The notes under the pieces: model-generated | Databases searched by the model: none | The model's input: only the letters and a program-made list of their open reading frames with translations | What the model was told of the DNA's origin: nothing | In this document: positions 1-6,046 of the stretch, in pieces | Layout: the number at the start of each line of letters is the position of its first letter | How positions within the stretch are numbered: position 1 is the first letter of the stretch | Made by a program: the position numbers and the translations under genes | DNA from: an uncultured bacterium | GTDB taxonomy: Bacteria > Bacillota > Clostridia > Oscillospirales > Acutalibacteraceae | Length of the DNA stretch: 6,165 bases | Direction of reading: 5' to 3' | Assembly: GCA_905215855.1 (NCBI GenBank) | Contig: CAJMRT010000072.1 | Coordinates: forward strand, 1-6,165

Positions 1-255
1 AAAATAAAAGTGGATAGAAGAAAACAACTGTTTTTAGGGAGAGCGTTGATGACAGTCTGATTATGAATAAGCCGCATTGGCGAGGACGAAATTTTGACAT
101 ATAGCAATCACCGTCACTCGCAATTACCGCTATAACAAACTGCGATAGGGTTATAACTATATTAACATTTGTATAATCAAAACATTTGCATATTGTCGAA
201 CAGTGTTCGCTGCTACTGAACCCACACCTTTTTCACACATATGATAAATTCCCAA
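1..255. other. Upstream region without a recognised gene
   Basis: I find no recognisable gene here. On the + strand the frame starting at base 1 is open only to a TGA at 58-60, which could be the last 19 codons of an upstream gene, but the residues match nothing I know. On the minus strand a frame is open for 77 codons, from 232 down to 2 and off the edge. Its only ATG is at 100 and no Shine-Dalgarno sequence precedes it. Small dyads are visible: TATAAC/GTTATA at 131-155, the 8-base palindrome GTTATAAC at 150-157, and CGAACA-G-TGTTCG at 197-209. A TTGACA hexamer at 94-99 has no -10 at a workable distance. The stretch may be a dispersed intergenic repeat or a gene remnant; neither can be decided from this window. 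Confidence 0.5.
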
Positions 256-284
256 TTGAACAATCCCTGAAAATATGCTAAAAT
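256..284 (+). promoter_or_regulatory. Sigma-70-type promoter of the acetyltransferase gene
   Basis: The -35 element TTGAAC (256-261) and the -10 element TAAAAT (279-284) are separated by exactly 17 bases. A TGn extended -10 (TGC, 276-278) lies directly before the -10. Transcription would start near 291, giving a leader of only about 20 bases that carries the ribosome-binding site. No operator or riboswitch fits in so short a leader. Confidence 0.7.
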
Positions 285-313
285 TTTCTTAACGAACAAA
301 AGGAGAAAATTTT

Positions 314-922
314 ATGACATATCTTGAAATGATGAAACAGGAAAAGCCGTATTGCTGTTCTGATTTTAATCTTCCGCATGATGAACAGATAACCGCAAAA
401 AATCTTTGCTTTGAATTTAATAATACTCATGCTGATAATGAAGAAAAGAGGAAAGAAATTCTTTCAAAACTTTTTGGAACATTTGATGGTAACGCTGTGA
501 TAAATCCTATATTTAATTGCGATTACGGATTTAATATCCATATTCACGGATTTGCTCTTATCAATCATAACTGCACAATTCTTGATACTTCACCGGTTCA
601 CATAGGCAATGGATGCTTTATTGCACCCGGTGTGTGTATTTCAGCCGCAAGCCATCCAATTATTGCCAAACAGAGAAATAATGGAATTTTAATTTCAAAA
701 CCTATCCATATCGGAGATGATGTTTGGATTGGTGCAAATGTAACTGTTTGTGGCGGTGTAACAATCGGCAAAGGCAGTGTTATCGGTGCAGGAAGTGTTG
801 TTGTAAAAGACATTCCCGCAGGAGTTGTTGCAGTCGGAAATCCTTGCCGAGTAATGAGAAAAATCACCGAAGCCGACAAGGTTGTGCCTGTTGAGCTTGA
901 CAATAACCCGGAAAATGCGTGA
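314..922 (+). CDS. Sugar O-acetyltransferase, maltose/galactoside acetyltransferase family
   Basis: Predicted cytoplasmic, trimeric left-handed beta-helix enzyme that moves an acetyl group from acetyl-CoA to a sugar hydroxyl (Maa/LacA/NodL family). The protein is 202 residues, normal for the family. Residues 1-60 resemble the helical maltose-acetyltransferase N-terminal domain. Residues about 94-166 carry hexapeptide repeats (VHIGNG, IHIGDD, VTIGKG, SVIGAG). The probable catalytic histidine is His114 in SAASHP, matching the catalytic His of LacA. The end has the usual loop AVGNPCRVMRKI (173-184). The first ATG is chosen because AAAGGAG (299-305) sits 8 bases upstream. It has its own promoter and a possible terminator, so it appears monocistronic and unrelated to its neighbours. 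The natural substrate cannot be read from sequence; maltose or galactoside names would be by family only. No catalytic residue appears to be missing. Confidence 0.88.
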   Translation: MTYLEMMKQEKPYCCSDFNLPHDEQITAKNLCFEFNNTHADNEEKRKEILSKLFGTFDGNAVINPIFNCDYGFNIHIHGFALINHNCTILDTSPVHIGNGCFIAPGVCISAASHPIIAKQRNNGILISKPIHIGDDVWIGANVTVCGGVTIGKGSVIGAGSVVVKDIPAGVVAVGNPCRVMRKITEADKVVPVELDNNPENA

Positions 923-959
923 TTTAATATTTTAACCCTTAAAGGATATACTTTTACTG

Positions 960-990
960 AATAATGTGCATATATGCGGTATTTTTTCTT
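960..990 (+). terminator. Weak candidate intrinsic terminator after the acetyltransferase
   Basis: A palindrome GCATATATGC (968-977), with flanking AATA (960-963) able to pair with TATT (980-983), is followed by six T residues (982-987). The stem is AT-rich and short, so its strength is doubtful. It also lies inside a longer imperfect inverted repeat: 941-950 pairs with 990-1000 with one bulged C. The position between two independently promoted units suits a terminator. Confidence 0.35.
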
Positions 991-998
991 ATATCCCT

Positions 999-1026
999 TT
1001 TATAATAAACCAAAATGTGATACAAT
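999..1026 (+). promoter_or_regulatory. Candidate extended -10 promoter of the M16-lgt-folD cluster
   Basis: TACAAT (1021-1026) is preceded directly by TGA (1018-1020), an extended -10 arrangement. The -35 region is poor (TTTATA at 999-1004, 16-base spacer), which extended -10 promoters tolerate. A TATAAT at 1001-1006 is closer to the -10 consensus but has no -35 partner at 17 bases (GGTATT). Transcription from the first site would start near 1033, leaving a leader of about 26 bases before the start codon at 1059. Confidence 0.5.
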
Positions 1027-1058
1027 ATGACTGACAATCTGAAAATGGAGTTGATTAA

Positions 1059-2324
1059 ATGAATTTCATCAACAGAAATGAAATTGCAGACGGCGTTTTC
1101 TTTACAAACATTAAAGACAGCCGTTTTAAAACAATGAAAATCAGCGTGAACATTGTTGTTCCGCTTTCTATTGAAACAGCGTCGGAAAATGCGCTTGTGG
1201 GCGGATTGCTCGTCCGTTCATGCAAAAAATATCCCGATTTTACTGTTCTCAGCAAAAAACTCAGTTCGCTTTACGGTGCGGATCTCACTTCATCGCTTTC
1301 AAAACTGGGTGAAAGTCAGGTGCTTAAAATTTCCGTTTCGGGTCTTGATGACAGATATTCTCTTGATGATGTCAGCATTGCAAAAGAGCTTTCGGAGCTT
1401 TTGTGCAGTGTGATTTTTGAGCCGAATGTCAAGGACAACGCTTTTATCGAAAGTGAACTTGAACAGGAACGCAGACAGCTTCTTGATGTGATTGATTCTG
1501 AATTTAACGAAAAGCGAATCTATGCAATGGAACAGCTTATAAAGCATATGTGCAAGGATGAGGTTTTCGGAACCAAGCGTTACGGTACTGCTGAAAAAAT
1601 CAAGGCCGCAACTGCCGAATCACTCTACAGGGCGTGGCAGAATCTTCTCAAAACCGCAAAATTTGAGATTCTCTATATAGGCGACAGCCCTGCCGATAAG
1701 GCAAAGGAAGTTTTTACAAAGGCATTTGCAAATATCGAAAGAAATGTTGTGACTTCATCAACAAATGTTGTCAAAACTGTTTCCGAGGAAAAACATATTA
1801 CAGAGGAAATGGAGCTTTCACAGTCAAAACTTGTTATGGGATTCAGAACACAGATTTCCGCAGGTGATGAAGAGGCGGTTGCCGAAAGACTTATGTGCGC
1901 TGTTCTCGGCGGTACTGCAAGCTCAAAACTCTTTAACAATGTTCGTGAAAAGCAGAGCCTTTGCTATTACTGCTCATCTGCCTACGATTCAATTAAGGGC
2001 ATAATGTACATCAACAGCGGCGTTGAGGGCGAAAATCTTGAAAAAGCCGAAAAAGCTATTCTCAAAGAAATTGAGGATATGAAGAACGGCGAAATTACGG
2101 ACTTTGAAATTGAGGCAACAAAGCTTGCTGTTGTTAATTCATTCAAGTCAAGCAGCGACAGCGTAAGCGGTATTGAAAACTGGTACACAGGAAGAATCTT
2201 TAACGGTGACCTTGAAACTGTTGAAGAAGTTTCCGCTGAGGTTAATGCAGTTACCAAAGAGCAGATTGTAAATGCCGCAAACAAGCTCTTGCTCGATACG
2301 GTTTATGTTCTCAAAAATAAGTAA
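1059..2324 (+). CDS. yfmF: M16 peptidase-like protein YfmF (non-catalytic partner)
   Basis: A 421-residue member of the M16 (insulinase/processing peptidase) family, named YfmF in databases and ymfF in B. subtilis. It has the two-half M16B layout: an N-terminal half of about residues 1-200 and a C-terminal half of about 245-421. The zinc motif is absent: where HxxEH is expected (near 45-60) the sequence reads ALVGGLLVRSCKK, so it should not hydrolyse peptides alone. The C-terminal half keeps the M16 substrate-binding pair, Arg296 and Tyr303 in VREKQSLCYY. No signal peptide or membrane segment is seen, so it is cytoplasmic. The start is supported by TGGAG (1046-1050), 8 bases upstream. It is followed after 14 bases by the catalytic partner, as for other paired M16 subunits. 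In B. subtilis the pair was linked to 5-aminopentanol modification of EF-P; the mechanism is unknown and the transfer of that role here is inference. Confidence 0.85.
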   Translation: MNFINRNEIADGVFFTNIKDSRFKTMKISVNIVVPLSIETASENALVGGLLVRSCKKYPDFTVLSKKLSSLYGADLTSSLSKLGESQVLKISVSGLDDRYSLDDVSIAKELSELLCSVIFEPNVKDNAFIESELEQERRQLLDVIDSEFNEKRIYAMEQLIKHMCKDEVFGTKRYGTAEKIKAATAESLYRAWQNLLKTAKFEILYIGDSPADKAKEVFTKAFANIERNVVTSSTNVVKTVSEEKHITEEMELSQSKLVMGFRTQISAGDEEAVAERLMCAVLGGTASSKLFNNVREKQSLCYYCSSAYDSIKGIMYINSGVEGENLEKAEKAILKEIEDMKNGEITDFEIEATKLAVVNSFKSSSDSVSGIENWYTGRIFNGDLETVEEVSAEVNAVTKEQIVNAANKLLLDTVYVLKNK

Positions 2325-2338
2325 GGGAGGCGGACAGA

Positions 2339-3616
2339 ATGAATATTACAGAAATTAAATCGGAAATTGCAGGCGACAGCTATTATAAAGTTGAACATCC
2401 ATCGGGACTTACAATTTTTGTTTATCCAAAAGAGGGTTACACTTCTTCATATGCAATTTTCGGCACACGCTACGGAAGTATTAACACAAAATTTTCCGTA
2501 AACGGCGGCGACATAATCACAGTTCCCGACGGTATTGCCCATTACCTTGAACACAAGCTTTTTGAGAGTGAAGAGGGTGATGCATTTGTAAGATACGCAA
2601 AAACAGGTGCAAATGCAAACGCATATACAAGCTTTGAAAAAACCTGCTATCTTTTCTCATGCACGGACAAGTTTGACGAAAGTCTTGAAATTCTTCTCGA
2701 TTTTGTTCAGGATCCCTACTTTACGGCTCAGACAGTTGCAAAGGAACAGGGCATTATCGGTCAGGAAATCAAAATGTATGATGACTCTCCCGATTGGCGC
2801 GTAATGTTCAATATGCTTGAGGGTATGTACCACAATCACCCTGTAAAAATTGATATTGCAGGTACGGTTGAAACAATTGCGGAGATTACAGCCGAAAAGC
2901 TTTATGAAGTTTATAATGTTTTCTACAACCTTAATAATATGGTTCTCTGCGTTGCAGGTAATGTAACGGTTGACGGCGTGCTTAAAGTTGCCGATAAAAT
3001 GCTCAAGCCTTGTGAGAAGAAGGAAATCAAAAACTATTTTGAAACAGAGCCTTATGAAATCAAAGAGCCTTATATTGAGCAGACTTTTCCTGTATCAATG
3101 CCATTGTTCAATCTCGGTTTCAAGGAAAAGGCAGACAAGCCTCTTAATGAAAAACAGCTTGCCTGCACAGATATTCTTCTTTCGGCACTTGCTTCAAACA
3201 CGAGCATACTCTACAGAAATCTTATGGATTCAAACCTCATCAATTCAAGTTTTTCTTATGAACTTTTTGAGGGCCCGGGTTATTGTTCGGTAATCTTCGG
3301 CGGTGAATCAAGAGCGCCAAAGGAGGCGGCTGAAATGATTAAACAGTATATTTCCGAGGTTAAGAAAAACGGCATTGATAAAGAGGACTTTGAAATTGCA
3401 AGAAAGTCAGTTTACGGCGATTCTGTTTCATCTCTTAACTCAGTAAGTGCAATCTCAAATTCAATTATAGATTATGAAATGCAAGGTAACGAGATTTTCA
3501 CTTATATTGATGCGGTTGCAAATGCAAAACTCGAGGATATTAACGCAAGACTTGCTGAAATGCTTGATGTCAATAATTGCACTTTGTCTGTTGTAAAACA
3601 GCCCGGAGAGGTGTAA
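2339..3616 (+). CDS. yfmH: M16 zinc metalloprotease YfmH
   Basis: A 425-residue catalytic M16B peptidase (YfmH; ymfH in B. subtilis). The inverted zinc motif HxxEH is intact as HYLEH: His68 and His72 bind zinc and Glu71 is the catalytic base. The third ligand is most likely Glu143 in GQEIKMYDD, with the family's second conserved acid seven residues earlier at Glu136. ANANAYTSFEKTCY (91-104) is the usual conserved strand after the motif. The C-terminal half carries Arg293 (LYRNLMDSN) and a Tyr at 307 as the probable substrate-binding pair. No signal peptide is present. GGGAGG (2325-2330), 8 bases before the ATG, supports the start. It probably pairs with the upstream YfmF to enclose a peptide substrate. 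The substrate is unknown. EF-P modification is the reported genetic link in Bacillus, and peptide-maturation M16 pairs such as AlbE/AlbF are an alternative model. Confidence 0.88.
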   Translation: MNITEIKSEIAGDSYYKVEHPSGLTIFVYPKEGYTSSYAIFGTRYGSINTKFSVNGGDIITVPDGIAHYLEHKLFESEEGDAFVRYAKTGANANAYTSFEKTCYLFSCTDKFDESLEILLDFVQDPYFTAQTVAKEQGIIGQEIKMYDDSPDWRVMFNMLEGMYHNHPVKIDIAGTVETIAEITAEKLYEVYNVFYNLNNMVLCVAGNVTVDGVLKVADKMLKPCEKKEIKNYFETEPYEIKEPYIEQTFPVSMPLFNLGFKEKADKPLNEKQLACTDILLSALASNTSILYRNLMDSNLINSSFSYELFEGPGYCSVIFGGESRAPKEAAEMIKQYISEVKKNGIDKEDFEIARKSVYGDSVSSLNSVSAISNSIIDYEMQGNEIFTYIDAVANAKLEDINARLAEMLDVNNCTLSVVKQPGEV

Positions 3617-3618
3617 TT

Positions 3619-4494
3619 ATGCCTTATCATGTACAGTTTCCCGGATTTGGCTGGGAATTTGATATTAACCCGATTGCATTTTCAATCGGTGATTACAAGG
3701 TCTATTGGTACGGAATAATCATCGCCTGCGGACTTCTGCTTGCCGTACTGTATGCGTGGAAAAGTTCACCGCGCTACAAGGTTGACGGTTCAAAGCTTAT
3801 CAACTGCATTTTCGCAGGAATAATAACGGGAATTATCGGTGCAAGACTCTATTTTTGTTTCTTCAAATGGGACTATTACGGACAGAATCCGATTGAAATT
3901 CTCTACATCAATAACGGCGGACTTGCCATTTATGGCGGAATTATCGGTGCGTTGCTCGGCGGCTTGACCGTTGCCAAAATACAAAAAATGGAGATTATGC
4001 CTGTTCTTGACATTGCAATGGTCGGCTTTCTTATCGGACAGGGAATAGGCAGATGGGGCAACTTTATGAATCAGGAGGCATACGGTGCTCCAACGGATTT
4101 GCCGTGGAGAATGCTGAGCGAGGGAACAGACAACATAGGAGTTCACCCGTGCTTCTTCTATGAATCAATGTGGTGCTTGCTCGGATTTGTACTTCTCCAT
4201 TTCTACGGAAAATACAAGCAAAAGTATTCGGGACAGATTTTCTTTATGTACCTTGTGTGGTACGGATTTGAAAGAACAATTGTTGAAGGACTTAGAACAG
4301 ACAGTCTTTATCTTCCGTTCCAAGTTTTCGGAGCAGACATAAGGGTGTCACAGGTTCTTTCAACAGTAATTTTCGTAACAGGTATTGTATTCTTAATTAT
4401 AAACAGAAAAAAGGAGGATTCTTTCTATGCAGATTATCGACGGGAAAAAGGTATCGGCACAGGTAAAGGAAGAAGTAAAGAGGCAGACGCTTGA
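3619..4494 (+). CDS. lgt: Prolipoprotein diacylglyceryl transferase
   Basis: Integral membrane enzyme that transfers diacylglycerol from phosphatidylglycerol to the lipobox cysteine of prolipoproteins, the first step of lipoprotein maturation. The protein is 291 residues with about seven hydrophobic segments. The Lgt signature GRWGNFMNQEAYG spans 144-156, giving Arg145, Asn148 and Glu153 as counterparts of E. coli Arg143, Asn146 and Glu151. HPCFFYES (176-183) and EGLRTDS (223-229, Arg226 likely matching E. coli Arg239) are also present. GGLAIYGG (100-107) has Tyr105 where E. coli has His103, a replacement I recall as common in Firmicutes. I start at 3619, not the upstream in-frame ATG at 3577: the extra 14 residues lie inside the previous gene and look unlike Lgt, and GGAGAGGTG (3605-3613) fits 3619. 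The gap to the preceding stop is 2 bases, suggesting coupling. The last 22 residues (270-291), a charged cytoplasmic tail, overlap folD by 68 bases. Confidence 0.95.
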   Translation: MPYHVQFPGFGWEFDINPIAFSIGDYKVYWYGIIIACGLLLAVLYAWKSSPRYKVDGSKLINCIFAGIITGIIGARLYFCFFKWDYYGQNPIEILYINNGGLAIYGGIIGALLGGLTVAKIQKMEIMPVLDIAMVGFLIGQGIGRWGNFMNQEAYGAPTDLPWRMLSEGTDNIGVHPCFFYESMWCLLGFVLLHFYGKYKQKYSGQIFFMYLVWYGFERTIVEGLRTDSLYLPFQVFGADIRVSQVLSTVIFVTGIVFLIINRKKEDSFYADYRREKGIGTGKGRSKEADA

Positions 4495-5278
4495 GTTAAA
4501 GGAAACCCACGGAATAACACCGGGTCTTGCGGTAGTAATCGTAGGTGACGATCCGGCATCAAGAGTATATGTAAACAACAAGAAAAAGGCTTGTGAATTT
4601 GTAGGCTTTAAGTCAGAGGAGTACGCACTTCCTGCCGAAACAACACAGGAAGAGCTTTTAAACCTTGTTGAAACTCTCAATAATAAAAAGGATATCAACG
4701 GTATTCTTGTTCAGCTTCCGTTGCCGAAGCACCTTGATGACAAGGCTGTTATTGAGGCAATCAGCCCGCTTAAAGATGTTGATGCATTCCATGCCGTAAA
4801 TGTCGGCAAAATCATGCTCGGCGAGTATGATTTTCTTCCATGCACGCCTGCAGGCGTAATGGAGATGCTCCACTCCTATAACATTGAAGTAAGCGGTAAA
4901 AACTGCGTTGTAATCGGCAGAAGTAACATAGTCGGCAAGCCTATGGCAATGCTTTTGCTCCACGAAAACGGCACGGTAACAATCTGTCACAGCAGAACAA
5001 AGAATCTTGCTGAAATCTGTTCACAGGCAGATATACTCGTAGCCGCAGTCGGCAGACCGAAGTTTGTTACTGCCGATATGGTAAAAGAGGGTGCGGTTGT
5101 GATTGATGTCGGTATGGACAGGGATGAAAACGGCAAGCTCTGCGGTGATGTTGATTTTGAAAATGTCAAGGATAAATGCTCGTTTATCACACCCGTACCT
5201 GGCGGTGTAGGTCCTATGACAATTTCAACTCTTATGAAAAATACTCTCAAGGCTTGCAAAATTCAGAACAATCTTTAA
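4427..5278 (+). CDS. folD: Bifunctional methylene-THF dehydrogenase / methenyl-THF cyclohydrolase
   Basis: Cytosolic enzyme that interconverts 5,10-methylene-, 5,10-methenyl- and 10-formyl-tetrahydrofolate using NADP, supplying one-carbon units for purines and formyl-Met-tRNA. The length, 283 residues, is typical. The catalytic domain shows SRVYVNNKKK with catalytic Lys52 and Tyr48, then VQLPLP with Gln96, and KDVDAFH with Asp119. The nucleotide-binding signature GRSNIVGKP spans 164-172 and the C-terminal PGGVGPMT spans 258-265. The start gives the standard FolD opening (MQIIDGKKVS), and AAGGAGG (4411-4417) lies 9 bases before it, inside lgt. The gene is therefore translated from a site within the end of lgt, in the +1 frame relative to it. 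All key residues are present. No clear hairpin-plus-T-run terminator follows; the rplU promoter begins 27 bases after the stop. Confidence 0.96.
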   Translation: MQIIDGKKVSAQVKEEVKRQTLELKETHGITPGLAVVIVGDDPASRVYVNNKKKACEFVGFKSEEYALPAETTQEELLNLVETLNNKKDINGILVQLPLPKHLDDKAVIEAISPLKDVDAFHAVNVGKIMLGEYDFLPCTPAGVMEMLHSYNIEVSGKNCVVIGRSNIVGKPMAMLLLHENGTVTICHSRTKNLAEICSQADILVAAVGRPKFVTADMVKEGAVVIDVGMDRDENGKLCGDVDFENVKDKCSFITPVPGGVGPMTISTLMKNTLKACKIQNNL

Positions 5279-5305
5279 TATGCTTAAAAAATATCGGGAA
5301 AATTG

Positions 5306-5334
5306 TTGACAGAAAGTTTTCTTTGTGATATAGT
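5306..5334 (+). promoter_or_regulatory. Near-consensus promoter of the rplU-prp-rpmA operon
   Basis: A perfect -35 TTGACA (5306-5311) and a -10 TATAGT (5329-5334) are separated by 17 bases. Transcription should start near 5341, exactly where the structured leader begins. This is the best promoter match in the window, as expected for a ribosomal-protein operon. Confidence 0.88.
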
Positions 5335-5340
5335 ATATAA

Positions 5341-5413
5341 GCCGCATATTGTGGGTTTTAAGTGATTCGTTCCACCTGCACATAGCGAGCCCAATGTAAA
5401 GGATGGTACTAAA
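5341..5413 (+). promoter_or_regulatory. Ribosomal protein L21 leader (RF00559 type)
   Basis: The 5' untranslated region lies between the promoter and rplU. It has short paired elements: ATATTGTGGG (5346-5355) can pair with CCCAATGT (5390-5397) if two bases bulge and one G-U pair is allowed. GTGG (5351-5354) could instead pair with CCAC (5372-5375), so the two pairings compete. The blocks GTGGGTTTTAAGTGAT, CCACCTGCA and GCGAGCCCA look like the L21 leader known upstream of rplU in low-GC Gram-positives. Position, length and gene context agree. The likely role is feedback control by a ribosomal protein of the operon; which protein binds is not shown by the sequence. The ribosome-binding site AAAGGATGG (5398-5406) abuts the 3' arm, so folding could affect its access. 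Confidence 0.72.
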
Positions 5414-5722
5414 ATGTACGCAGTTATTCAGACAGGCGGCAAGCAGTACAAGGTAACTAACGATGAGGTTATCTTCATCGAAAAGCTTGACGCAGAAGCA
5501 AACGACACAGTAACATTTGATGTTGTAGCAGTCGGCACAGACAACGGCATCAAGGTTGGCACACCGCTCGTTGAGGGTGCTAAGGTTACAGGTGAAGTTG
5601 TAAAGAACGGTAAAGGCAAAAAAATCAGAGTTTGCACTTACAAGCCTAAGAAGGGCGAAAAGAGAGCAAAGGGTCACAGACAGCCTTACACACAGGTTAA
5701 GATTACTTCAATCGAAGCCTGA
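5414..5722 (+). CDS. rplU: 50S ribosomal protein L21
   Basis: Structural protein of the large ribosomal subunit that binds 23S rRNA. At 102 residues it has the usual length. The opening MYAVIQTGGKQYKV is the classic L21 N terminus. The C-terminal RNA-binding segment contains YKPKKGEKRAKGHRQPYT (76-93), including the GHRQPYT signature. The start is set by AAAGGATGG (5398-5406) and by the family's conserved first residues. Codon choice leans to AAG, AAC and GAC, in keeping with high expression. It is the first gene of the operon, and its stop is 2 bases before the prp start. Confidence 0.98.
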   Translation: MYAVIQTGGKQYKVTNDEVIFIEKLDAEANDTVTFDVVAVGTDNGIKVGTPLVEGAKVTGEVVKNGKGKKIRVCTYKPKKGEKRAKGHRQPYTQVKITSIEA

Positions 5723-5724
5723 AA

Positions 5725-6042
5725 ATGACTACGGTAACATTTTTTAAATCAGATGATATAATTTGCGGTTTCGAAATATCGGGTCACTCCGACTATGCCG
5801 AAGAGGGCAGCGATATTGTATGTGCGGCAATCAGTTCTGCCGCATATATGACTGCAAACACAATCACCGAGGTTTTGCATATCAATGCGCAGGTTACCGA
5901 GGATGACGGTCTTATGAAAGTAAGAATGTCACCGAATGATGCTTTAAAGGCTTGTGACATACTCTCAGGCTTAAAGCTTCACTTAACTGCTCTTTCCGAG
6001 CAGTACAAAAATCATATTAAAGTTAAATTTTCGGAGGTGTAA
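5725..6042 (+). CDS. prp: Ribosomal-processing cysteine protease Prp
   Basis: Small (105 residues) cysteine protease, formerly YsxB, found in Firmicutes and relatives, that removes the N-terminal extension of ribosomal protein L27. The catalytic pair is visible: His21 in SGHSDYAEEG and Cys33 in DIVCAAISS, spaced 12 residues apart as in the S. aureus enzyme (His22/Cys34). There is no signal peptide. It lies between rplU and rpmA, the standard place, and its substrate is the next gene. The start has no evident Shine-Dalgarno sequence; the ATG is 2 bases after the rplU stop, so translation probably depends on ribosomes ending rplU. That would keep the protease scarce relative to the ribosomal proteins, which is an inference from the site strengths. 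Confidence 0.94.
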   Translation: MTTVTFFKSDDIICGFEISGHSDYAEEGSDIVCAAISSAAYMTANTITEVLHINAQVTEDDGLMKVRMSPNDALKACDILSGLKLHLTALSEQYKNHIKVKFSEV

Positions 6043-6046
6043 GGTA

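Noticed and set aside
94..136. TTGACA (94-99) and TATAAC (131-136) as a promoter
   Set aside because: The spacer is 31 bases, far outside the working range, and no gene begins suitably downstream.
598..903. 101-codon minus-strand open frame within the acetyltransferase gene
   Set aside because: It mirrors the hexapeptide repeats of the real gene, giving a low-complexity Thr/Pro-rich peptide; it is a shadow frame.
3577..3618. Upstream in-frame ATG that would extend Lgt by 14 residues
   Set aside because: The added residues overlap the end of the M16 gene and do not resemble an Lgt N terminus; the ribosome-binding site at 3605-3613 suits the ATG at 3619.
3790..4146. 118-codon open frame on the minus strand inside lgt
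   Set aside because: It lies entirely antisense to well-supported lgt coding sequence and has no recognisable domain.
5280..5309. Nine-codon frame (MLKKYRENC) between folD and the rplU promoter
   Set aside because: It lacks a ribosome-binding site, ends within the -35 element and does not fit a leader peptide because transcription starts downstream of it.
5225..5677. 150-codon open frame on the minus strand across the folD end, leader and rplU
   Set aside because: It is antisense to two certain genes and to a promoter and leader, is Cys/Leu-rich with no family resemblance, and has no good ribosome-binding site.
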